DNA from: Amoebophrya sp. A120
Taxonomy: Eukaryota > Sar > Dinophyceae > Syndiniales > Amoebophryaceae
Direction: 5' to 3'
DNA: 64,000 nucleotides
NCBI GenBank assembly: GCA_905178155.1
Contig: CAJINV010000012.1
Span: forward strand, 735,368-799,367
Shown: positions 46,061 through 57,468 of the stretch, piece after piece
How positions within the stretch are numbered: the stretch's first letter is position 1
How the letters are laid out: each line of letters opens with the position of its first letter
Notes under the pieces: generated by a model
Database searches by the model: none
What the model was told of the DNA's origin: nothing
What the model saw: the letters and a program-made list of their open reading frames with translations, nothing else
Position numbers and translations under genes: made by a program

Positions 46061-49000
46061 CTATCCCGCCAGATCGTAGTTCAGTAACCCGCCGTCCGCC
46101 ACCGCCAATGTCAAGTCAAACACCAATCCCCCATCGGTCCATATCACCGGTATCCAAAACCACATCCTGTATGCGCCAATGAACGTGAACCAGGCGGGTT
46201 TTCGCGGGGACCCGAGGTTGACTTGTGTGAAGCGGAAAACCTGAATGGGTTTTCTTTCCGGAATTCTTCTTTATCATGCCAGACCGCTCGGGAGGTTTGG
46301 GGTTGGGACTCTCTTTAACGCAGCAGTATTACTTATCATATCATGGAACAAAGCAAACCACGTATAGATACGAAGTGTGGTTAAGATGAAGGCCTTTTAG
46401 AGTTGAACAAGCAAGATTGATCAAGAGGAACGACTACCTCCATCACGTTGACCCGATAGGCGTTAGGCAGCGCGTGTTTCACGGACAATTCGTAAAACAA
46501 CGTGTTGTTGACGTCCTCTGTCGCTTTGTGGAACCACCGCGTGATCTTCGTCCCGATTGCCTGAAGCCCGTCTTCCCTCTTACCTGAAGATAGATATTCC
46601 GTAGTAGTTTCGTGTCCATTTTTTATGTAGTTTGACTTTGTCATAATCATGCTAGTTTCGTTCCCACGACGTTTTTGTCATGCAGCAAGACCAAGCCTAC
46701 AGTGTCAGTCTCAGTGCCCGACTTCGAAGTATCGAAAAAATAAAAAAGCGAGATAGAGAAGCAATGAATACTATCAACAAAAATACTTTTCTGCTTCAAG
46801 TAGTCCCGATAGCTTTTCCCCGCTGCCGCCATGTATCTATCCAGAAGCCAGGACTTGAAAAACCCAGCCACGCCTGGGGGTAGCTCTACTTCATGCTGCC
46901 GGCGCGTGGTCTCTGCAGCTGCCTCCGAAACACTAGCGCGCCCCATTTAATTTTCCCCATATTGGGGCATGGGCCGCGGGCGTATAGATTCGCAGGCAGC
47001 GCGCCACATGGCTCAAGTTTTGAGCCGCATCGGACTGCGACCAGACAGACTCGCCTACCCTAGTCAATGGCCACGCCAGAGCCCGTCTACCGGATGCCCG
47101 CCAGGGAGGCGCCGCTGTCTGTCCAACATGAGGCCTCGTGCCTGCTGGCGCAAATTGGCCCCGTGCCTCTGTTGCAGACAGAGGACCAGGCAGAACGATC
47201 AGAAAACGCGCAGGCCAAAACGAAGCCGGGACGGGGCCAAAACGAAGCCAAAACGAAGCCAAAGCCATCCAAAAAAAAGACGGCCAACCCTTTCAACTTT
47301 TTGCCAGAAAGCAAAGGCCCAGAATCAGACCGCGGGGCCTCGTTTTGGCCTCGTTTGGGCCTCGTTTTGGCGTCGCTTCCACGAGGGCACGGCAAAGCGA
47401 GCCGGGCGGCGACCAAAGTGCCGAATTTTCCGCGTTCCCCTTCCAGACGCGAAACGCACTTGCCTGGCCTCGTTTTGGCTTCGTTTTGGCCTCGTTTTGG
47501 CTTCGTTTTGGCCTCGTTTTGGCTTCGTTTCGGCCTCGGCTTTTTTGCCCTTTGGCTTCGTTTTGGCCTCGTTTTGGCTTCGTTTTGGCCTCGGTTTTTT
47601 TGCCCTTTGGCTTCGTTTTGGCCTCGTTTTGGCTTCGGTTTTCCGGCAATGCCGACCAGGGGTGGTCGCGTGTAAATATCTACTGGACCAGAGTGCGCCC
47701 ATGCCCATTTGAATATCGCAGGCACTGCGCGGGGCATTGGGGCTTCGCATAGTAGCCAAAGGCAAGACGAAGGCGGCGCCCCCTCGGCATCCATGTGGGA
47801 AGCGCATAGCCCCGCGACGGCCAAAGCTTTTTGCGTTTCTTTGTAATGCCATGCGGCTCAAAAATTGAGCCCGGCGGCACGCTGCGTCGCAGGCTCCCCC
47901 GTATGCGTAACGCGACGCGCCCGGGCCCACAGCGCGCACAACACAAATGGCGCCCCGGCTTACATGCAGCAGAAGCCCCAAAGGCTGGGGGCCCTGCAAA
48001 CGCCTCGGCCGGCCACTATGGGAAAACTTGCCGATGTTTTGCGCTGGCAGAGGTGGGCCCTTGTAAAAGCTGCCCGACTGGCTTCGTTTTGGCTTCGTCC
48101 TGGTCTCGTTATCGTGCGAGGACGGTAACGTGGGTCGCCGTTTGTAATCTATCCAAAAACCAGGACTTGAAAAACCCAGCCACGCCCGGCGGACCAGCAG
48201 ATGTGGCAGGCTTGCCAGGACAGTCCACCAGCTGTGACAGACCTCCCATGGCGGACCAGCGGAGGCAGATCAGCCACGCAGGACAGACCAGCCACGGCGG
48301 AAAAGTAGCTGCTGCCGACCTTCCACGGCGGGCCAACTGTGGCAGACCGGGCACGGCGGGCCCGCAGCTGTGGCAGAGAGACCTACCATGGCGATGGCAG
48401 ACAAGCCACGGCGGACCCACCACAGAGGGCAAGCTGCGGCAGACCTGCCATGGCGGACCACCAGTCAGTGGCTGGCCGACCAACCAGGAGTGGCAGACCT
48501 GCCATGCATGGCGGGCCAGCAGTAGCAGTGCGTGGCCGACCTGCCACGGCAGACCAGCACCTGTGGCAGACCTGCACCGGCAAAAGAGTGCCTGCTTGGG
48601 CTTGCGCGCCGGTTCGCGCCATCAAGGGTCCCCCGGGGGTTTTCAATTTGTGTGATGTTTGTCGAGGTTGTGGAGCTTCTAGTGATTTTTTGGTTATCGG
48701 GAGGTGGTTGCTAGTAAAAAAGCGAGAAGCAGTACTATCAAAAAAATACTCTTCTGCTTCAAGTAGTCCCGATAGCTTTTCCCCGCTGCCGCCTATGACA
48801 CAAATAACTCAACCAAAGGCAATTTACCATCCCCCATCAAGCAAAAAAAATCAACACAGTAATCTACTTGTATTTGTAATGCAGCTAGTTAATCTGATCT
48901 AACTATCAGGCCACTAAACTAGCTAGCTAAGTAAGGTGTTTTTGCATGGTGAAAGGAGCCCGGAGACACAGTCTGTGTTGGTCCACGGATTCGGGCGAAT

Positions 49001-50269
49001 CCCTGGACCAACATAGTCCATCTCCGGGCTCCTTTCACCATGCAAATACACCTTATCTAGCTACCTTAGTTAATTAGTACATTAAAAAGTGGCCTATTTT
49101 ACACGCAATTATCTAATATCCTGTTTTGTACTACTATCAATTTTTTTTTTTTTGATCCCCCATGGTATTTTAGATTTGGTTGAGTTATTTGTGTCATACC
49201 GCCATGTATCAAATGTAAAAATGTCTGGGTCTGGAAATTTGTGATGCTGGGTGGCGTATCATGAGGAGGCCACAAGTGCTGGCTCAGCATGACAAGTTTC
49301 TGAGCTTCCAGGTGTTGCCTATTCTGCATGACAAACTGCGTTTCTGCATGACAGAAAAGTGGCGCTCTTGGGTAACATGCATGACAGATTTGAGAGTCAT
49401 GCCAGACAAGCATGACAAACATGCACTCTTCCAGACCCAGACATTTTTACATTTGATACCATGTATCTATCCAGAAACCAGGACTTGAAAAACCCAGTGA
49501 AGCTCGCCTCAGTTGGCGCCGGTAAGAGAAACAACGAACCTGCTAAATATCAACTGTAAAAATGTCTGGGTCTGGAAACTTGTGATGCTGAATTGCGCAT
49601 GATTGAAGCGCTTCCAATGGCAGCCAAGCATGACAAGTTTTTGAGAGGCCTGCTGATGCCTAGCACGCATTACAAATTGCGTTTTTGCATGACAAAGAAA
49701 GCCTCTGTTTTGCTGCTCATGCAACACAGATTTTCGACGAATGCATGACACGCATTACAAGTTCCACTTTTCCAGACTCAGACATTTTGACATTTGATAC
49801 TAAACCCAACACTCCGATACTGAACGCATTGCCGGCCTTAGTCGAGTATCAAATGCAAAAGTGTCTGGGTCTGGAAACTTGTGATGCTAAAAATGAACGA
49901 TAGACGCACTGCAGTACGCAGCTATGCATGACAAATTTTTTGGCTCCCATGTCTTACGTATTCCGCATGGCAAACTGCGTTTTTGCATGACAGGTAGGAG
50001 GGCTTTTTCGTGCCTGTGCAACACAGATTCTCGAGTCATGCCAGACAAGCATGACAAACTTGCACTCTTCCAGACCCAGACATTTTTACAATCCATATCG
50101 AGTTGTTCAGCAATATTCCGCACGCTAACGCCGAAGCGCCTATTGCGTAGGCTTGGGACCGGGTGACGCCGAGTTCCCGGAGGATGCCATCCACGTTGTT
50201 TGGCGGTCTTGGTGGCGGTGGAGCAGCTCGGGGGCTGTTGTTCGCGCTCGACGACGGCGTGGAGGACAT
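46061..50269 (-). CDS. Small membrane-associated protein, 221 residues, four introners
   Basis: Exons 50269-50098, 49841-49800, 49542-49459, a 3-nt remnant 49201-49199, 48788-48750, 46583-46438 and 46240-46061 sum to 666 nt. The N-terminus is Ser/Pro-rich. Hydrophobic segments read QAYAIGASALACGILL and FSIGVLGLAGSLFLLPAP, then FFKSWFLDRYMAAAGKSYRD, a soluble part (GTKITRWFHKATEDVNNTL) and a Trp-rich C-terminus (RMWFWIPVIWTDGG). The last two introns are GT-AG; the other four are A/A/A/I introners. The C-terminal exon is short and easy to miss. Family not recognised; a membrane or organelle location is likely. Extra exon copies lie inside its large intron. Confidence 0.72.
46790..46946 (-). repeat. 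Uninterrupted duplicate of an introner-bearing exon
   Basis: Encodes ELPPGVAGFFKSWLLDRY then MAAAGKSYRDYLKQKS with the same GTATTT donor as the used exon. It lacks both introners present in the 48750-49500 copy: CCGCTGCCGCCATGTATC is continuous here. It lies in the intron 48749-46584 and could be an alternative exon. Confidence 0.75.
46950..48140. repeat. GC-rich repeat tract, ~11-bp TCGTTTTGGCY units
   Basis: Within about 47330-47645 the unit CGTTTTGGCCT/CGTTTTGGCTT recurs more than a dozen times. The inverse (CCAAAACGAAGCC) is clustered at 47212-47262, so long hairpins are possible. Open frames in all phases follow from the repeat. Intronic. Confidence 0.7.
48143..48600. repeat. Partial exon copy followed by degenerate GGCGGACCAGC repeats
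   Basis: 48143-48190 matches the FFKSWFLDR exon (third copy, truncated). The rest is a degenerate array of phrases such as TGTGGCAGACC and CATGGCGGACC repeated about a dozen times. Intronic; no gene supported. Confidence 0.6.
48794..49198. mobile_element. Introner, family I, containing a palindromic insert
   Basis: 405 bp between CCGCC duplications; ends TATGACACAAATAACTCAAC and exact inverse. Only 8 bp separate it from the next introner. Confidence 0.88.
48933..49054. mobile_element. Nested 122-bp hairpin element
   Basis: Arms of 34 bp with one mismatch (AAGGTGTTTTTGCATGG outward) and further inner pairing (TGTTGGTCCA with TGGACCAACA, GGATTCG with CGAATCC). Looks like a MITE inside the family-I introner. 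Confidence 0.75.
49207..49458. mobile_element. Introner, family A
   Basis: 252 bp between CCATG duplications; the left copy overlaps the family-I duplication by two bases. Confidence 0.9.
49548..49799. mobile_element. Introner, family A
   Basis: 252 bp between CTAAA duplications. Confidence 0.9.
49847..50097. mobile_element. Introner, family A
   Basis: 251 bp between TCGAG duplications; only 47 bp from the previous introner, leaving a 42-nt exon. Confidence 0.9.
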
Positions 50270-53200
50270 TTTCTGTTTGCTTTGCAATGATAAAAAAGTA
50301 TGTGATTAATCAATGAATACTGGATGTTGATTAAAAGCGCAAAAATAATCAAAAAAGAAAAACAAGTGCAACTCGATAACTTCTACAAACAAGGACGATA
50401 GAAAATCAGTGCCACATTCTTGAGACCTGAGGGCGTGGGCGGCAAAAGTCCGATGTTGTAATTCTAATTTCGAGTCGAAAAATAACGACCTATGCGAGAG
50501 CGAGGTCCAGGAGATCCAACTCCAAAAATAAATACGGCAAGATGAAAGCAAAGTAGATCTATCTCTGCAGGCACAACACGACTCCGAGGACGGACGACCA
50601 TCGTTGATCTTAGCTCTGTATGGTAGAAACAATCCGACAGCCGTTCCGAAAGCAATGCCAACCGATGAACTTTGTAGATGCAGTGTCAATGTGGATCAGC
50701 CCACCAAGGTACTCAGCAAAACAGATCAGCTTTTCCGTCACAGAGATTTTCACATCCAAGTTGAAATACCGTTCTCAAAGAACATGCGGAAGGTCTGTCC
50801 TCCAGGCGAGTGGCCAACCGACCCTGTAGCTTTGTGGCGCTTGCCGTGCAGCACGAAAGCACCAACTAACACCCACCTCCGCGCGCGCAAGCAAGGAGCC
50901 CAAATGGCGCGAGAAGATAGGTAGAAAGAAATTGCAGCTGTAGATCATGCATTTTTTCAAATAGATTTCCGTCATTGGGATACTAGTTCCACCTGATTTT
51001 TCTCTCAATATGAGCGAAGAAATATTCATAAATGGACAACTTTCTTCAAAATCAAATATTAATCAAAAGTATCAACAAAGTCAAAGTAGCAGATGATGAT
51101 GATCCTCCTCGCACCTACTTTGAATTAAGAAGTTGTGCGCCGCGCGACAAGATGTAGCTTCTTGTGTGCGACGGTTCCTCTAGTAGTTCGTCTGGGTCTG
51201 CTAGTCTGTCGCCGTCGAGAAGTTGGACCCGGAGCGCAGGGCCTTGATCAAACCATCCGCCGATAAAGTTGTTTCGCTGCGACTTCGCCGTTGTGTTTCT
51301 TTTTCCGAAGATTCGTGCATCGAGGCCTAGACTACACCTCTAGTCGAATCGGTGTTCTTCAATCCACCAGGCGGACGCGGGTCTTGGTAGCAGGGGTAGC
51401 GCTTCTTCAATACGTGCTTGATAAAGAGGTAAAATGCTCATGAAAAAGTAGCTCTAAGTTTACAAAGCGACACAAATTAAAATTAAAACCAGAATTTAAA
51501 TCTGTTGTGTGAAGAACATAAATTTCTGTATACTAGTAAACTTGAAAAAAATCAACCGCTTATGGGCACAGGAGGTGAAAACACAATAAATTTCTTGTGC
51601 TTGTTTCTCTGCTAGACATTTGAAACGATTGAAGTCATCATGATTTATTTCTCGGGGGAGATAGAGATTTTTGACAACAGGAGCAAGCGGCCGGGGTGTC
51701 ATTGTTGTTCTCAATGACTAATATAGAGTTGGTCTAGTTCGAGGAGGTTGTAGTAGACATCAGTCACGCAGCACGGCTGCGCGCCCGATGAAAGCAGCAG
51801 CTCTAAAGGGATTTATCAAACTCGCTAGCGAGATGAAAGTATCTCAATGAGCAGTTGTCCGAGGTGAGTTGTCTTCCAGTTGTCGAAGTTGTTTTTGGAA
51901 AAGTTGTCGGTAAAAAAGAACTGAAATATTATTCCGGGTCAAACTCAATTGTCAACACTACAAGAAACAGTTCCGCTATTCAACATGGGGTAAATATTCA
52001 AGAAACTTCTACCTTCATACGTAAAAAATGTGTTGTCCTCGCGACTACTCAAGCAACGCCTCGAAATATCTAGACATCGATGTACTTGTCCAACAATCGA
52101 GAATCTTTTATCGTCGAACAAGTGAGTTATGATATTTTCGCATCAAAAAACTAGTCTGTTTTCTGCGTTGGTTTCTTCTGTTTCGGGCCCTGCAAGGCAC
52201 CACGAAACAATGAGGTTATAGAAGTGTTAAATTCAATTCTACCATCAAATCATACCAGCATAAAAAGTTTATGAAGCCAACAGTTTTTTCTCGTCGCACC
52301 GGAGGGGTGCGAAGGTTGTTGTTCTGGTGTGCGACGATTGGCTTTTGTTTACCAATCAACGCCACTCAGATTTCAATTTCATCAAACGACAAAGAACATA
52401 AAAGCCAATCATACGCGCGCTGTCGGTGCCTCGGAAAAATCATGTTCGTGAAATTTCAATTAATACAGACACGTACAGCGAATGTTACTGTTCCCTACTA
52501 GCTAGAACCTCATCTACTTGGTTTTGCAGCTGCCATTGCTTGCAGCTGCTCTTGATCTATCGTTCGTAGAATTCCTGCTGCATCTACATCGCTAGACGAG
52601 TAAATAAGTACTAAGTATCTTCTAGACGCGTCGTGACTTCAGCAACCACCTAGGCCGCAACCTGCTGCGCCGTTGGCAGCGAGGCCACCGGATTGGCACT
52701 TGTGGTCGTCGAGGCCGAAGTTGTTGCGTCCTTGCTCGCCGGTATAGGATTGAAAATGTGCCTGACTCACATTGAAGACTGATCTTTCACTTTCTTTTTC
52801 ATGATGAGCATCATCAACATGAATAAACCGAGCTTTTTTCGCGCACCACCACTCGATCCATGAAAAGTCCAGTAGAAGTTCCATCCACAATAGAGTCAGT
52901 TTTTTTCACATCCTTAGTCAACCCCGTGGATGATGATCCATTCACGGATGCCTTGGTTACCGCTTCGCAAAAAAATATGGAAACGAAATATGTAGCTTGT
53001 AGGCGGGACGGTTTTATTATCTCCGAACTGGAATTGCGGTTCTTGTCGCCCAAAATCTTCTCTCGCTATCCTTCTTGTTGTACTAGCACGCCCCCGGACC
53101 ACACGGACTCACTCCCTCGCTCCGACACCTTTCAAATTCATCTTGTAGCTCGATTTATTGGGTGCTAGCTTGCATTGCTTGCTACGACGGGCGCTTGTAT

Positions 53201-53357
53201 TTTGCTGTACGTACTACTGTAGCAAAAAGAACTTCTGTCACTCTCCTAGTAGGGGTATCATCATCTCCGTACTGGGTGGTCTTGCAGAGTTCTTTCACAG
53301 CCTTGACCTTCTCAGGTTAGTGGCAGGCGAGAAGTCTCACGACAGCACACACTCTCG
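50270..53357. other. Gene-poor interval with weak candidates
   Basis: AT-rich. Weak candidates: a 106-codon plus-strand frame at 50604-50924; a minus-strand GC-rich exon-like segment 52639-52750 reading YTGEQGRNNFGLDDHKCQSG and ending GLGGC; and a 102-codon ATG frame at 52860-53168 plus. None has a recognisable domain. The 52639-52750 segment is the most exon-like because its codon composition stands out. Confidence 0.35.
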
Positions 53358-56300
53358 TCATGCAAGACGTGTTGAGTAGCCTCCATCAGGTATCAATGGT
53401 GGCTGCTCAATGTACGCTCCGATGCAAAATTGCATAACAGGAGCAGCTGCTGGAGCTTCAACCTTGTTTATTTCTGGTGCAGCACCAGCAGCAGTTGTTC
53501 TTTTACTTCTGCCAACATCGCCGCCCAATGACGGTGTCACTTGCCATCGCCGCCTTTTTGCGCTATTCATTTCCGTAGCTGCATTCAGGTTCGCGGTGCC
53601 ACTGCTCGTTATGCAATGTAAATAATATCCTGTACATGTACAAAATGCATGACAAATTTTGCTAACTTGCAGTGTACAACTTGTCATGCTAGCCTAGTAT
53701 TGAAGGCAAATTTTGTCATGCAGAGACAGCATTTGTACGTGTACAGGAAATTTACTGTGGATACTCGTTGCCGTCGTTGTACTAGAGGATCCTCCGGACT
53801 GCGCGTTCGCCGTGCCGGACTGCGGGGTAGGAATGCTGCCCCCACCGATACCCGGGTTTGCCGGACCACCATTACTGCTGCTTCCAGTATTGTCCGCCTT
53901 AGCCGCACAACTCGCACTGTCTTTCTTCGCCTCGGAATTATTACTGTCCGTCGGCGGGGGAATGGTTGCGGACGAGTCATTGGTCTTCTGTGAGTCCTCG
54001 TTGGTATTACTGACCGGATTGCTTCCCGCGGCAGCTGCCGGCGCAGTTGTGTTTTTACTGTTGTTACTAGTCGCATTCGAGTTGGATTCCATCTGATGCT
54101 GGATACAGAGATCCAGGGACTTTTCGTGCAGCGCGATCTGTCGGATGCTACTGGCGATCAGGTGGTGTTGTTTTTGTAAATGTTCTAGATTCGGTCTCTC
54201 CATGAACTTCAGGGATTTTCCGGTCGTGTTTGCTTTCCCGCCGGTCACGTGCAGCATGGCCTCGCGGTCAGAGGTAGAGTCGCCTAACCCAATGATGTTT
54301 CGTCGGACGTTGTCTGTGATAAGGATTTTTTTGGTTTGATTGTCTGATGCGTATGATGCCAACACGCGATACAAATTGTTCAAATTCTGCATGAAGATAC
54401 AACAAACCTGTACCTCGCCCCACGCTCCGCCCGTGGTGATCCCTTTGGTTGTCGTAATAACTGTATGCACTGCACAAGTATCGTACTCGTACTAATTGCA
54501 TTTATGCATTACAAATCGAAATATTTTTTTATTTAAAGCAAATCCGCATTACAGTTTTAATTTGTAATGCTACGCCAATTTGTAATGCAATCTATACTAG
54601 CACGATGCTTTTGCATTGCATAAACTGCGGATTTCGTGGTCAAAGGAACGCACTTTCCACTCCACGGGCAAGGTGCACCCCGTCGGTTCCCAGGTCGACC
54701 TTGCGCTATGGTACGGGATGGTGCCCATCAGGTCTTCCCAGGAGGGGAAAAATTTCTTGATGGTGAGCTCGATCCATGCGTTATGGAGAGGGAACACAAA
54801 ACTTGTGTCGCAGGTGTGATAAGGACAACACAAACTCAAAAATTACCTAAAGGAAGCAGCCCCATTCCAACGCGCGCTACACAAATACACATTTCTTTGT
54901 CCCGAAATCGGACGAATTCGAGCGTGATTCGAAACTGCCTCCAGCAAAAATCACACTGCACGCGCTTTTTCCATGCGATGAAATCACACTGCTTCTCGAC
55001 AGAAGTCCCAGTGTTCCTCCTGATACCCGTCCTCGGCATTAGTGACGATCAGGACTTTTCCGTACTTTTTCGCCTCCTCTAACCTGATAGATGAGGAAAT
55101 CGGTGTGTTTCATATTCATTCAACATGCGCAAGGAAATAAAAATCTTCAACTTGTTATTTGTTGATGAAAGGTGTCATGCAATAGAACCAAAACCAACAA
55201 AAATACGTTCTCATTGCCAGAGGGTTTTGCAGGTTTTGCATCACAAGTTTATTCTACATGACCGAGAAAATTTGCCATGCAAGTTTCCTAAGGGAAAACG
55301 CAGCTAAAAACCCACTGTCTTGCATGTGCAGCAAGACAAATACTTCGCTGTTGCATTCTATGCATCACAAGTTTACAGTGAAACAGTTTTTCCTTGCGAT
55401 AGTTGCTCAAACTCGCGTAATCCAGTTCCGCCACCAAATTCGGCCTTATCAAGTCCTATGAACTGCAAACGTATCGTACGTAGTATAAATTGCATTACAA
55501 ATTTTCTCAGCATGAAAAATTGAATTTGTCATGCTAATACCTTGGAAAGGAAATTTGTCATGCATAAACAGCAATTAGTACGAGTGCGATACTTTTGCAC
55601 AGGATAAGTCCCCGAAAGCATCAACATCGTCCGCCTGGTAAATCTCGACCTTGCAGAATGAGAGTGCACAACACACCCTCTCCGTCGTTTGTCTAGCTTG
55701 AACAGCAATACGAGCGTCGCAAAGAATGCAGGTTTTGCATGGCAAATTCAGGCAAGATTGCCGTGCTACTGGAGCCTCTGCCAGAACCTGTCATGCTAAA
55801 AGTGCCAAGACGCTGTAATAAAGAAAGCGAAAAACCTTCAACCCCCGGCGCGCGCCCGGATTGACCTGCAACCCCGCGCGCGCTGATTACGTTAAGTTGG
55901 GGCAAGGACTTGGAGAAAAGACTAGAGGCCGGCGCACCCCCCGCATTGGCGCGCCCCCCTCGCTTTCTCGTCGAGGGTGGGGGCGCCCCCTTGAGAGGAC
56001 CAGGGCGGCGGAGGAGGGAGGGGGGCGGGCATTGCACATGGTCCCCTGGTGCTTGTGTGTTCATTTTTGCCAATTCGCCCCCTCCCCTCCACGTTGTGGC
56101 GTCGAAAATCGTTTGCATTTCTCCCCACCCCGGTACCGCGATCGCGAGAAGCCCCTCTCCCATCTTCTGGAACCCGTGCGAATGCGCGACCCGCGTCCGC
56201 CTGCAAAGCAGATCCTAAACGCAGCTTCCAGGTCCGAAAACCCGTCGGCGATCGCATCTCTTTCATTTTGCGCAACCTCCACGCCATGCAAAAGTTGGTG

Positions 56301-56824
56301 GGTGTCCCGCAGGTAACCGATGAAGAAAGAGAAGTGTGGCGATGGAAGAAGGGCGCAACCTCTTCTCTTGCCATCGGGGTTTCATAAGAAAGAAAAGCAG
56401 AAAACGACCACGAACAGAAGAAAAATGGAGCTGTTGCGAGGTGCGATGTGTGATTGCAATTATAGAAGGCATCTACATTAATGAAAATACGAAAGGAGGA
56501 GGTTCACTATAGAAATGAGGAAAGGTGGGAGGTTTGTCCCACCATACAATAGAACCAAAACCAACAAAAATACGTTCTCATTGCCCAGGGTGCGTAATCG
56601 TCCAGCTGAGCCTTGAGGTTCTGGGGCACCTCCCCCGGCATGTCGACCCTCAGCTCGTTTCGTATGGAAGGGATAAACTTGAGTCACAGGACGAGCGAGG
56701 CTTGTCAAGTACACGCATGTTGACAGTAATATTCAGATTTGCTGTACAACAAGAACCTGCAATACAAATGATCTGCTCGCTGCGACTCAAAAGTTTGTTC
56801 CTTCGGATACTCAGGGCGAGCCAT
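53358..56824 (-). CDS. HAD-like conserved protein, many introners
   Basis: The ATG at 56824 opens MARPEYPKEQTF. Further exon segments are about 56695-56590 (IRNELRVDMPGEVPQNL), 55650-55607 and 55451-55402 (VEIYQADDVDAFGDLIRPNL), about 55085-55026, 54776-54623, 54458-53764 and 53604-53358. Joining across the family-J element gives KVLIVTNAEDGWIELTIKKF, then PYHSARSTWEPTGC, WKVRSFDHEI, NIIGLGDSTSDREAM and KSLKFMERPNLEHL. These motifs, in this order, match a HAD-like family I know from protists and algae (IVTNA, SARSTxEP, GDSxxERxA). The tail is Ser/Asn/Pro-rich. Frames on the two sides of the family-D element at 54464 do not join exactly, so one junction is unresolved. Specific substrate unknown. 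Confidence 0.7.
53610..53763. mobile_element. Introner, family C
   Basis: 154 bp between CTCGT duplications; removal restores TTTATSSGTANLN. Confidence 0.88.
54464..54622. mobile_element. Introner, family D
   Basis: 159 bp between AACTG duplications. Exact removal does not connect the two best frames of the host gene. Confidence 0.85.
54782..55025. mobile_element. Introner, family J
   Basis: 244 bp; imperfect inverted ends TATGGAGAGGGAACACAAAA and TATCAGGAGGAACACTGGGA. Flanks TGCGT and CCCGT (two mismatches). Confidence 0.75.
55086..55401. mobile_element. Probable introner, family K-like
   Basis: The right end TTTTTCCTTGCGATA matches family K (57622). The left boundary near a CTATCAG acceptor is unclear. 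Contains the first copy of the 39-bp repeat. Confidence 0.45.
55180..55218. repeat. 39-bp repeat, copy 1
   Basis: Identical to 56547-56585 (CAATAGAACCAAAACC to CTCATTGCC). Both lie in introns of the HAD-like gene. Confidence 0.8.
55457..55606. mobile_element. Introner, family D
   Basis: 150 bp between AGTCC duplications; removal gives DAFGDLIRPN. Confidence 0.88.
55655..56584. other. Intron with H-like end and GC-rich insert
   Basis: Begins at 55658 with GAATGAGAGTGCACAACAC, a family-H end. The matching right end was not found. About 55840-56220 is GC-rich and open in several frames, as in other inserted blocks. A segment near 56160-56290 reads HGVEVAQNERDAIADGFSD on the minus strand and might be an exon. 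Confidence 0.4.
56547..56585. repeat. 39-bp repeat, copy 2
   Basis: Exact copy of 55180-55218, just downstream in the coding sense of the DMPGEVPQNL exon. Confidence 0.8.
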
Positions 56825-57468
56825 GTTGTCGGCAGGATCGTGTCGTCCCTGTTGGATTTTTATGAAAGAGATTTAGGGTGTTGAGATTCACTCTGTGATG
56901 CGCAGACTGGCATGAAAAATTCACGTTGTCATGCAGATTATCCTACGACTACATGCTCACTTACCAATCGAAAATGAACAGGGTGTCCTCCTTGTGGTAG
57001 CCCTCCGGGAGTTCGGTTTAGTATGCAGGAGAAAATCTTCGTTCGGAATCTTCCCAGCAGCTAACCGTCCTCTTAGCTGGCTCACAGCTTGTGCTTGTAT
57101 TTGTATTGATGCAGATGTACTACCGGACCTCCACCTCCTATGTTAGCTCATGTTCACAACGAACATGACTCGTCGCAAAGAATGCAGAATAGTACTAGAT
57201 ATATTTCCGTCAACATGTTCACCAGGTCATGGATTCTGCAATAAATAAGTCAATTGGGTTGTAAGAAGATCTTCAACTACGACTTCTTCCTATCGATATC
57301 TTTTCCGTCTTCATGACTACGTCGTGCGCCGACATGGTGTTGGTCTGTTTTTTTTTCGTGTCTTCATAATGGCCGAGAAGATTTTTTTTCACATGTACAT
57401 AAAGCCTTAAAGGCGGCTTCACCACATGGCAGGCGAACCATTTACAACATGGTTATTGCTTTCAAAAA
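56825..57468. other. Intergenic
   Basis: No supported gene; contains CACGTTGTCATGCAG-type phrases but no bounded element. Confidence 0.4.

Noticed and set aside
46969-48655. Long frames in all phases (up to 274 codons)
   Set aside because: They derive from the TCGTTTTGGCY and GGCGGACCAGC repeats and lie in an intron.
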